Source of the DNA: an uncultured Mycoplasma sp.
GTDB lineage: Bacteria > Bacillota_I > Bacilli_A > RF39 > UBA660
Length of the DNA stretch: 5,997 nt
Assembly: GCA_947388575.1 (NCBI GenBank)
Contig: CANDSI010000072.1
Span: forward strand, 1 to 5,997
Direction: 5' to 3'
This document shows, piece by piece, positions 1 to 5,437 of this stretch; the stretch's first letter is position 1; every line of letters begins with the position of its first letter. The position numbers and the translations under genes were made by a program. Under the pieces are notes generated by a model. It was given only the letters and a program-made list of their open reading frames with translations, made no database searches and was not told the origin of the DNA.

Positions 1-2621
1 ATAGTAATACCTTATTTCTAATGGATAGTGTAAAAGGTATTATTTCGGTGCCTTCATTTAAGAAGTATTTTGAAAGAGAAAGTTATGGGAAATTGTCTAT
101 TACAACGGAGATTTTTCCTAAAGTAGATGGTAAAGTTGTTTCTTATCAAGATACTCATCCAATAGGATACTATTTAAAACAAAATGAACAAAATCCAATA
201 GGTTATAAAGATAAAAATGAAGGGGCTAGTAGAGAAAAAGAGTTAATTAATAATGCTGTTCGTTATATAAAAAATCAAGTGGTAGCATCTGGTATAACAG
301 CGAGTGATTTAGATGCCGATGGAGATAATAAAATAGATGCTATATCTTTTATTATTGAAGGGCAAAAAAAATTACCATCAAGTATAGCTTGGGGTGATAT
401 TCTATGGTCTCATGAATCTTCTAATACAGGTATAACTGAACAAATTTTAGGAAAAGATGTTAATGCTTACACATTACTACGCGCTGATGATTATACAGAA
501 GTTGCTAGTTTATTTTCTCTTAATCATGGTGGATATGGTACTATTATTCATGAATTTGGTCATGTTTTAGGTTTTAGAGATTTATATCGTTATGGTAATT
601 CTAATTCAAAACCAGTAGGCTTTTATGATATAATGGGAAATGCGATTGGTTCTAATCCTCAAAGTTTTTTAACTTACTTTACAAGTGAATTTAGTTCAGC
701 GATAAGATGGCATAATCCTATACCTGTTATAAATAAATCAACTGAAAATATAACTTTATTTAAACCAAACTTTATAGATGCGAATGAAAAACGAGCTATT
801 AAAATTCAAATACCTGGTATTACTAATGAATATTTTATTGTAGAATATCATGAAAAGTTAAATACTTATGACGATTATTCAGCGGATTCGAATGGAATTA
901 TAATTTATAGAGTTAATGAACAGAATAAATATAATGGTAATGGTGATGGAAGTAATAATGGGAAAAATGACCACATTTATGTTTTTAGACCTGGAGAAAC
1001 TGGCTTAGGTCAAGGATTAGGAAATCTATCTTCAGCAACACTTAATATGCAAAGAAAAACTTTTGGAAAAGATATAGATTTAAATAATTCAGCTTTTGAT
1101 AATCAAACAATCTTTTTTACGGATGGTACTAATTCGGGTATATCAATTAATGTTATAAGTGAAACCTCTAATAGTGTAACTTTCAATGTTAAATTTACTG
1201 AATTTGATGGAAATGGAACTAAAGAAAGTCCTTATTTGATAAAAGATTCTAATACTTTTTTATATTTAATGAGTATTGATACTGAAAATAAATATTATAA
1301 ATTAGCAACTGATATTGACTTTAATAATATATCAAATTATCCTAGTATTGATTTTAAAGGTAATTTAGATGGTAATAATAAAACTTTAGCTAATATTAGA
1401 AGTAATGGGACAGGAGTATTTAATAATATAGGAGCTTTTAATAGTCATACTAAAATTGAAAATTTATTTATTGAAAATATAATTGTAACTGGTAATAGAA
1501 AAGATTATCTAGGTGGTTTTGCTAATGTTGCTGAAAATATTACTTTAACTAATGTAAGACTTAAAAATGGAAGTGTAACTAATGAAGTAGAGGGACAATA
1601 TAGTTTAAGTTCTACAGGAGGTTTTATTGGTAACGTTAATGATACTACTATTATTGATAATTGTTCTACGGCATTAAATGTAAGTTCTACTAATAATGCG
1701 GGAGGATTTATTGGGATTAATCAAAATGCAACAATAAAGAATAGTTTTGCTAATGGAACTATAAAGGGACAAAAAAATGTTGGCGGTTTTATTGGCATCC
1801 AAGCGATAAATAGTACTTATAAAACACCTATAAATGTTTATTTTAATAATAATGATAATAATTTGCTAGGTGCTGGTGGTTATGTAGAAGGATTTCATGA
1901 TTTAAGTTTTCTGAATAATTCATCTTTATCAATGGGAATAATAAGTATAACTAATTCTAAAAATATAAATATGGATAATAATGCTAAGGTTAGACCTGAA
2001 ATATTTAGTAATCCAAATACTAATCTTAATTATCTTTTAGAAGCATCTAATTCTAATATCGCAATTTCTGATAATCAAATAGTTGGAGTTAAACCTGGCT
2101 CGTCAGTTGTTTATATCGATATTTTGATTGGAACTGGTAAAATGCGTTTGGAAGCTAATGTTACAATAAAAAATGTGGAAGTTGTAATTTCAGAAGATGA
2201 AGTATTAAAAAAGTTAGGCTTAAAAAAGAATAATGGTTATGTTACTGGTTTTAAACTCGGAACTAATGTTAAAACTATTAAATCTTTAATAGCTAATAAT
2301 AATATAGTTTTAAAAAGTTTTAAAAATTCTTCAAATATAGAAATCAATGATGGCTTAATTGCGACAGGAATGAAGTTTACATTATTTTTTAATAATACAG
2401 AATATAATTATACCGTTGTTATAAAAGGTGATGTTAATGGTGATGGAGAGATATATGCTACGGATTATGTTAAAGTAAAAAATCACATAATGGGTAAATC
2501 TAGTTTAGCGGGTGCTTATCTTTTGGCAGCTGATATAAATAATGATGGTAATATTTATGCTACCGATTATGTACAAATAAAAAATCATATAATGGGTAAG
2601 ACAACTATATCGCAAAAATAA
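1..2621 (+). CDS. Secreted M6-family zinc metalloprotease with GLUG repeats and C-terminal dockerin (5' partial)
   Basis: Predicted extracellular zinc endopeptidase. Residues are numbered from the ATG at 21. The zinc site is HEFGHVLGFRDLY at 177-189 (H177, E178, H181), followed by the Met-turn FYDIMG at 201-206. Both are typical of M6 (immune-inhibitor-A-like) peptidases, as is the DADGDNKIDAI acidic segment near 98-108. After the catalytic part, the segment from about 397 (GNGTKESPYLIKD) starts a beta-rich region with GGF(I/A) GLUG-like repeats. A weak Ig-like stretch follows near 660-718, then a pre-dockerin module (about 725-802) and a two-repeat type I dockerin (803-860). No LPXTG motif or terminal membrane anchor is present. 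The ATG at 21 is probably internal: the frame stays open to the window edge, no ribosome binding site precedes it, and no signal peptide is visible. The true start therefore lies outside the window. The family call is firm; the substrate is unknown. Confidence 0.93.
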   Translation, partial: SNTLFLMDSVKGIISVPSFKKYFERESYGKLSITTEIFPKVDGKVVSYQDTHPIGYYLKQNEQNPIGYKDKNEGASREKELINNAVRYIKNQVVASGITASDLDADGDNKIDAISFIIEGQKKLPSSIAWGDILWSHESSNTGITEQILGKDVNAYTLLRADDYTEVASLFSLNHGGYGTIIHEFGHVLGFRDLYRYGNSNSKPVGFYDIMGNAIGSNPQSFLTYFTSEFSSAIRWHNPIPVINKSTENITLFKPNFIDANEKRAIKIQIPGITNEYFIVEYHEKLNTYDDYSADSNGIIIYRVNEQNKYNGNGDGSNNGKNDHIYVFRPGETGLGQGLGNLSSATLNMQRKTFGKDIDLNNSAFDNQTIFFTDGTNSGISINVISETSNSVTFNVKFTEFDGNGTKESPYLIKDSNTFLYLMSIDTENKYYKLATDIDFNNISNYPSIDFKGNLDGNNKTLANIRSNGTGVFNNIGAFNSHTKIENLFIENIIVTGNRKDYLGGFANVAENITLTNVRLKNGSVTNEVEGQYSLSSTGGFIGNVNDTTIIDNCSTALNVSSTNNAGGFIGINQNATIKNSFANGTIKGQKNVGGFIGIQAINSTYKTPINVYFNNNDNNLLGAGGYVEGFHDLSFLNNSSLSMGIISITNSKNINMDNNAKVRPEIFSNPNTNLNYLLEASNSNIAISDNQIVGVKPGSSVVYIDILIGTGKMRLEANVTIKNVEVVISEDEVLKKLGLKKNNGYVTGFKLGTNVKTIKSLIANNNIVLKSFKNSSNIEINDGLIATGMKFTLFFNNTEYNYTVVIKGDVNGDGEIYATDYVKVKNHIMGKSSLAGAYLLAADINNDGNIYATDYVQIKNHIMGKTTISQK
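1512..1796 (+). repeat. GLUG-type protein repeats inside the metalloprotease
   Basis: Residues 498-592 (numbered from the ATG at 21) hold four units beginning GGFAN, GGFIG, GGFIG and GGFIG. Their first glycines are at 498, 533, 561 and 588, a spacing of 35, 28 and 27 residues. Each unit continues with an N/T/I-rich strand such as NATIKNSFANGTIKG. GLUG repeats are common in bacterial surface proteins and peptidases, where they are thought to form elongated beta structure. A spacer or adhesive role between catalytic domain and dockerin is inference. Confidence 0.7.
2427..2600 (+). repeat. Type I dockerin module: two calcium-binding repeats
   Basis: Residues 803-860 of the protease contain two F-hand loops. 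The first is DVNGDGEIYATD (D804, N806, D808, D815) and the second is DINNDGNIYATD (D838, N840, D842, D849). Each is followed by a helix ending in NHIMGK. At DNA level the 48-nt blocks 2451-2498 and 2553-2600 match at 41 of 48 positions. Dockerins bind calcium and attach enzymes to cohesin modules on scaffold or surface proteins. No cohesin is encoded in this window, so the partner is unknown. Confidence 0.88.
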
Positions 2622-2658
2622 TGTTATCAAATATAGGAGTTCTTAAAAATAGTTTTAG

Positions 2659-2682
2659 AAAGATAAATTAAAGTTTATCTTT
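2659..2682. other. AT-rich 9-bp inverted repeat between protease and Cdd1-like gene
   Basis: AAAGATAAA (2659-2667) and TTTATCTTT (2674-2682) are perfect reverse complements around the 6-nt loop TTAAAG. It sits 37 bases after the protease stop and 19 bases before the next start. It could be a weak bidirectional terminator or processing hairpin. However, each stem has only one G-C pair and no long T-run follows, so in this AT-rich DNA it may be chance. No convincing promoter for the next gene was seen in the 80-base spacer. Confidence 0.3.
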
Positions 2683-2701
2683 AAATATAAGTGAGGTTAA
2701 A

Positions 2702-2953
2702 ATGAAAACTGATTTGTTAACAATTCCTTATGTTGGTAAAAATACAAAGGAAGATTTGATTAATATAGGAATAACTTGTGTAGAAGATTTAGTTGGTAAA
2801 GATCCAGAAATATTATACATGGATGATTGTATATTTAAAAAATATCAAGAAGATAGATGCCAATTATATGTATTTAGAATGGCAGTTTATTATGCAGAAC
2901 ATGAATTTCCTGATGCTGAAAAATTAAAATGGTGGTATTGGAAAGACAAATAA
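2702..2953 (+). CDS. Cdd1-family helix-hairpin-helix protein
   Basis: This 83-residue protein resembles the Pfam 'pathogenicity locus' (Cdd1) family, named for a small gene at the Clostridioides difficile toxin locus. The N-terminal half has the helix-hairpin-helix pattern IPYVGKNTKEDLINIGI (8-24) followed by VEDLVGKDPEILY (27-39). The second half carries the family-like residues D42, C43, D51-R52-C53, the helix LYVFRMAVYYAE (55-66) and the tryptophan-rich end LKWWYWKDK (75-83). The start is supported by GTGAGG at 2691-2696, five bases before the ATG. Length is full for the family. Helix-hairpin-helix folds usually bind DNA non-specifically, but no cellular role is established to my knowledge. 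It lies 81 bases after the protease and 100 bases before the ABC-F gene; co-transcription with the latter is possible but not shown. Confidence 0.85.
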   Translation: MKTDLLTIPYVGKNTKEDLINIGITCVEDLVGKDPEILYMDDCIFKKYQEDRCQLYVFRMAVYYAEHEFPDAEKLKWWYWKDK

Positions 2954-2980
2954 TATTTTAATAAAAAGAAATTTTATATA

Positions 2981-2987
2981 AGAGGTG
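2981..2987 (+). promoter_or_regulatory. Strong ribosome binding site of the six-codon leader ORF
   Basis: AGAGGTG contains GAGGTG, a six-base match to the 16S rRNA anti-Shine-Dalgarno complement, ending five bases before the ATG at 2993. A site this strong in front of a six-codon frame is the main evidence that the short ORF is translated. Confidence 0.65.
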
Positions 2988-2992
2988 TAAAC

Positions 2993-3013
2993 ATGAGAAT
3001 GATAAAAGATTAA
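2993..3013 (+). CDS. Putative leader peptide MRMIKD upstream of the ABC-F gene
   Basis: ATG AGA ATG ATA AAA GAT TAA encodes MRMIKD. It has a well-placed strong ribosome binding site. Its stop codon ends four bases before the first arm of a pair of competing hairpins that reach the ABC-F Shine-Dalgarno. Short leader ORFs with such hairpins are established control elements for antibiotic-resistance genes (erm, cat, several ABC-F genes). The peptide has no alternating Arg/Lys (+X+) arrest motif and no IFVI-type motif, so any drug-dependent stall would have to be at the start codon or sequence-independent. Translation is inferred, not demonstrated. Confidence 0.6.
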   Translation: MRMIKD

Positions 3014-3017
3014 GTAT

Positions 3018-3053
3018 GGCATAAACTTTGATTATGCCGAAATGGAGGCATAA
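3018..3053 (+). promoter_or_regulatory. Putative translational attenuator: mutually exclusive hairpins masking the ABC-F ribosome binding site
   Basis: Arm 1 is GGCATAA at 3018-3024, arm 2 is TTATGCC at 3032-3038, and arm 3 is GGCATAA at 3047-3053. Arm 2 is a perfect 7-bp complement of both other arms, giving hairpin 1:2 (loop ACTTTGA) or hairpin 2:3 (loop GAAATGGA), never both. Arm 3 includes the last GG of the Shine-Dalgarno GGAGG (3044-3048) and runs up to the ATG at 3054. Hairpin 2:3 should therefore block ABC-F translation, and hairpin 1:2 should free it. A ribosome at the leader stop codon would cover arm 1. One held at the leader ATG would not. No T-run follows either hairpin, so control would be at translation rather than by termination. 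Confidence 0.6.
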
Positions 3054-4553
3054 ATGTTAGAAATAAAAAATTTAAGTATTAAGCTTAATGATAGATATTT
3101 AGTAGAAAATTTATCGTTGGTCTTAAATAAAAATGATAAATTAGCTATAATTGGTGAAGAAGGAAATGGAAAGTCTACTTTATTAAAAGCTATTTTGGGT
3201 ATAGCTAATTATGTAAATATTACTGGTACTAGTAATGTTCTTGGTAATAAAATAGGGTATTTAGCTCAAAATATAAACGAAGCTGATTTAGATAAAAGAG
3301 TGTTTGATTATTTGTTTTTAAATGATAATGATTATTATAATAAAGTTAATTCTTTTTATAAATATTTGGAAATAATTAATTTAGAAGATATTATATTAGA
3401 ACAATTAATTAAAACTTTATCGGGTGGAGAAAAAGTAAAAATTGGTATTTTAAAATTATTATTAGAGGAAAATGATATCTTATTTTTAGATGAGCCTACT
3501 AATGATTTAGATTTAGATACTTTATTTTGGTTAGAAAACTTTTTGGTAAATACTTCTAAACCAATTATGTATGTTTCACACGATGAGGTATTACTTTCTA
3601 AGACAGCGAATATTATTTTACATTTAGAACAAATAAATAATAAGACTAAAGCTAGACATACTTTAGTAAAAACTGATTATGATACTTATATTAGTGAAAG
3701 ATTAAAATGGTTAGACAAAGAAACACAACTTGCTAAATCACAAAAAAGAGAGTATCTAAAAAAAGAAGCTAAATTACAACAAGTAATGAATAAAGTTCAT
3801 TATGAACAAAATACTATTTCAAGAAGTGACCCTCATGGAGCTAAACTTTTAAAGAAAAAAATGCATTCCCTAAAGGCTCAAGAAAAAAAGCTTGATAATA
3901 TGGAGCTTACTGAAATACCTGATACAGAAGAGAGTATTAATTTCTTTTTTGAAGATGTTTTTATTCCTAGTACGAAGAAAATTATTAGTTTAAATATTCC
4001 AGAATTGAAATTTTCCAATAAAGTTTTAGCTAAAAATATTTTATTAGATGTAATTGGTAATACGCATTTATGTATTGTAGGTAATAATGGGGTTGGGAAG
4101 ACAACTTTAATGAAAATAATATATGAAGAGTTGAAAGTTAGAAAAGATATTAAACTTGGGTACATGCCCCAAAACTATGATGACATTTTAAATGATTATG
4201 AAAATGTAATAGATTTTTTAAATCTTAGTAGTAAAGATGATATTACTAAAGCTCGAATGTATTTGGGGAATATGAAGTTTACAAGAGAAGAAATGACGGG
4301 AAAAATAAAAAATTTAAGTAATGGAGCTAAAGCTAAATTATTTTTGCTTAAGTTAGTTCTTGATAGAAATGATGTTTTATTACTTGATGAACCTACTAGA
4401 AATGTTAGTCCTTTATCTAATCCTGTAATAAGACAGGTTTTAAATGATTTTAAAGGGACAATTATAAGTATTTCTCATGACCGAAAATATATAAGTGAAG
4501 TAGCTAATAAAGTTTATATTTTAACTAAAGATGGTTTAAAAGAAGTTAATTAA
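3054..4553 (+). CDS. ABC-F subfamily ATPase (possible antibiotic-resistance ribosome protection protein)
   Basis: A 499-residue soluble protein with two ABC domains and no membrane segments, the ABC-F plan. These proteins act on the ribosomal E site; one branch dislodges antibiotics, others serve translation. NBD1 has Walker A GEEGNGKST (34-42), signature LSGGE (122-126), Walker B ILFLDEP with D146/E147, and H176. A Lys/Glu-rich, coiled-coil-like linker spans about 205-295 and contains SRSDPHGAKLLKKKM (256-270). NBD2 has Walker A GNNGVGKTT (343-351), Q373, a degenerate signature LSNGA (421-425), Walker B VLLLDEP with D445/E446, and H475. The usual NHLD after Walker B is replaced by RNVSPLSNP. 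Length is close to Lsa/Msr-type resistance proteins. GGAGG at 3044-3048 fixes the start. The leader-and-hairpin region upstream favours an antibiotic-inducible role; specificity cannot be assigned. Confidence 0.9.
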   Translation: MLEIKNLSIKLNDRYLVENLSLVLNKNDKLAIIGEEGNGKSTLLKAILGIANYVNITGTSNVLGNKIGYLAQNINEADLDKRVFDYLFLNDNDYYNKVNSFYKYLEIINLEDIILEQLIKTLSGGEKVKIGILKLLLEENDILFLDEPTNDLDLDTLFWLENFLVNTSKPIMYVSHDEVLLSKTANIILHLEQINNKTKARHTLVKTDYDTYISERLKWLDKETQLAKSQKREYLKKEAKLQQVMNKVHYEQNTISRSDPHGAKLLKKKMHSLKAQEKKLDNMELTEIPDTEESINFFFEDVFIPSTKKIISLNIPELKFSNKVLAKNILLDVIGNTHLCIVGNNGVGKTTLMKIIYEELKVRKDIKLGYMPQNYDDILNDYENVIDFLNLSSKDDITKARMYLGNMKFTREEMTGKIKNLSNGAKAKLFLLKLVLDRNDVLLLDEPTRNVSPLSNPVIRQVLNDFKGTIISISHDRKYISEVANKVYILTKDGLKEVN

Positions 4554-4560
4554 CCATATT

Positions 4561-4590
4561 AAAAGTAAGAAGAAATTCTTGCTTTTTTGT
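4561..4590 (+). terminator. Intrinsic terminator after the ABC-F gene
   Basis: The stem AAAAGTAAGAA (4561-4571) pairs with TTCTTGCTTTT (4576-4586) through 11 pairs, one of them a G-U wobble. The loop is the GNRA tetraloop GAAA (4572-4575). A six-T tract at 4583-4588 closes it. It lies 7 bases after the ABC-F stop and separates that unit from the transporter operon. Confidence 0.9.
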
Positions 4591-4627
4591 TTATAACAAA
4601 AGTGTAATATTATTTATTATAGTATTT

Positions 4628-4636
4628 TGATATAAT
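4628..4636 (+). promoter_or_regulatory. Extended -10 promoter for the BceAB-type operon
   Basis: TGATATAAT is a perfect TATAAT (4631-4636) preceded by the TGn extension. No good TTGACA is seen about 17 bases upstream (4608-4613 reads TATTAT), which fits an extended -10 promoter or one aided by an activator. Transcription would begin near 4643, giving a leader of about 27 bases before the ATG at 4670. Confidence 0.65.
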
Positions 4637-4637
4637 T

Positions 4638-4653
4638 TTAGTGACCGATTGGT
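4638..4653. promoter_or_regulatory. Possible operator: partial palindrome ACCGATTGGT at the transcription start
   Basis: ACCGATTGGT (4644-4653) is symmetric in four of five base pairs, with the G/T pair at 4647/4650 breaking it. It lies just after the -10 box. The left flank TTAGTG plus this core resembles, from memory, half of TetR-type operators. The right flank does not continue the symmetry. It is G+C-richer than its surroundings, but the evidence is thin. Confidence 0.25.
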
Positions 4654-4655
4654 TT

Positions 4656-4663
4656 GGAAGGAG
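4656..4663 (+). promoter_or_regulatory. Ribosome binding site that sets the ATPase start at 4670
   Basis: GGAAGGAG ends six bases before the ATG at 4670. A longer reading from the TTG at 4649 would run through this site and add seven residues absent from relatives, so 4670 is preferred. Confidence 0.85.
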
Positions 4664-4669
4664 AAAAAT

Positions 4670-5437
4670 ATGAATGAAGTTTTAAAAATTAATAATGTTA
4701 AGAAATATTATGGAACAAATACAAATATAACGAAAGCGGTTGATGGTATTACTTTTTCTTTAAATGAAGGAGAATTTGTAGCTATTATGGGAGCTAGTGG
4801 TTCTGGTAAATCAACACTTTTAAATTGTATTTCGACTATTGATAATGTTACTAGTGGTAATATTTTTGTAGGTAATCAAGATATAACTACTATTAAAGAG
4901 GATGATTTAGCAGATTTTAGACGTAAAAATTTAGGTTTTATTTTTCAGGATTTTAATTTATTAGATACTTTAACTATTGAAGAAAATATAGCTTTATCTT
5001 TAATTATAAATGAAAGTGAATGGAAAAGTGTAGACGATAGAGTAAATAAAATGGCAACTAGTCTTGGAATAGATAATATTTTAAATAAATTTCCTTATGA
5101 AGTATCAGGAGGACAAAAACAAAGATGTGCTTGTGCAAGAGCCTTAATTAATAAGCCAAAATTAATTTTAGCTGATGAACCAACGGGTTCTTTGGATTCT
5201 AAATCTTCTAGAATGCTTTTAGAAACAATGGCGAATATGAATACAGATTTTAAGGCAACAATTTTAATGGTAACTCATGATTCATTTTCAGCTAGTTTTT
5301 GTAAAAGAGTTTTATTCTTAAAGGATGGTAAAATATTTAATGAAATAGTAAAGGGTGAGAAATCTAGAAAAGAGTTTTTTAATGAAATACTAGATATCTT
5401 AACTTTACTTGGAGGAGATGTTTCTAGTGTTAAGTAA
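4670..5437 (+). CDS. BceA-type ABC transporter ATP-binding protein
   Basis: ATPase subunit of an FtsX-type transporter, 255 residues from the ATG at 4670, the usual length for the BceA/YxdL/YtsC group. Walker A is GASGSGKST (41-49, K47), the Q-loop IFQDFNLLDTLTIEENIAL (91-109), signature VSGGQ (145-149), Walker B LILADEP with D169/E170, D-loop SLD (174-176) and H203. The C-terminal pattern ILMVTHDSFSASFCKRVLF (198-216) followed by KDGKIFNEIVKG is characteristic of BceA-like proteins rather than LolD/MacB. Relatives work with a BceB permease to sense and resist peptide antibiotics such as bacitracin or lantibiotics, usually with a two-component system; none is visible here. The permease gene follows with an 11-base overlap, implying translational coupling. 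The peptide substrate is unknown. Confidence 0.93.
   Translation: MNEVLKINNVKKYYGTNTNITKAVDGITFSLNEGEFVAIMGASGSGKSTLLNCISTIDNVTSGNIFVGNQDITTIKEDDLADFRRKNLGFIFQDFNLLDTLTIEENIALSLIINESEWKSVDDRVNKMATSLGIDNILNKFPYEVSGGQKQRCACARALINKPKLILADEPTGSLDSKSSRMLLETMANMNTDFKATILMVTHDSFSASFCKRVLFLKDGKIFNEIVKGEKSRKEFFNEILDILTLLGGDVSSVK
5411..5417 (+). promoter_or_regulatory. Ribosome binding site of the permease, within the ATPase gene
   Basis: GGAGGAG lies nine bases before the GTG at 5427. The in-frame ATG at 5418 touches this site and is too close to use it, which favours the GTG start. Confidence 0.7.

Noticed and set aside
21..23. ATG as the true start of the metalloprotease
   Set aside because: The frame is open back to the window edge, no ribosome binding site precedes it, and a secreted M6 protease should have a signal peptide that is missing here.
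2938..2964. Possible promoter TTGGAA ... TAATAA ahead of the leader ORF
   Set aside because: The spacer is only 15 bases and the -10 is a weak match in AT-rich DNA; kept only as a possibility.
3034..3060. Tiny out-of-frame ORFs (MPKWRHKC at 3034-3060, MEA at 3042-3053, MA at 3016-3024) in the ABC-F leader
   Set aside because: None has a ribosome binding site at proper distance; they arise from the ATG and TAA contained in the hairpin arms.
3878..4165. Open frame of 95 codons on the - strand
   Set aside because: It lies entirely inside the ABC-F gene, antisense to the linker and second Walker A, shows no recognisable domain and reads as a low-complexity Ser/Phe/Leu shadow.
4606..4626. Imperfect AT-only inverted repeat upstream of the BceA-type promoter
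   Set aside because: Seven of eight pairs match but the arms are almost all A/T, so it is likely chance; it does not resemble a BceR-type site I recognise.
4649..4669. TTG start adding seven residues to the BceA-type ATPase
   Set aside because: The extension is translated from the ribosome binding site itself; the ATG at 4670 is correctly spaced from GGAAGGAG.
5418..5420. ATG as start of the permease
   Set aside because: It is only two bases from GGAGG; the GTG at 5427 is better spaced and gives the usual BceB N-terminus.
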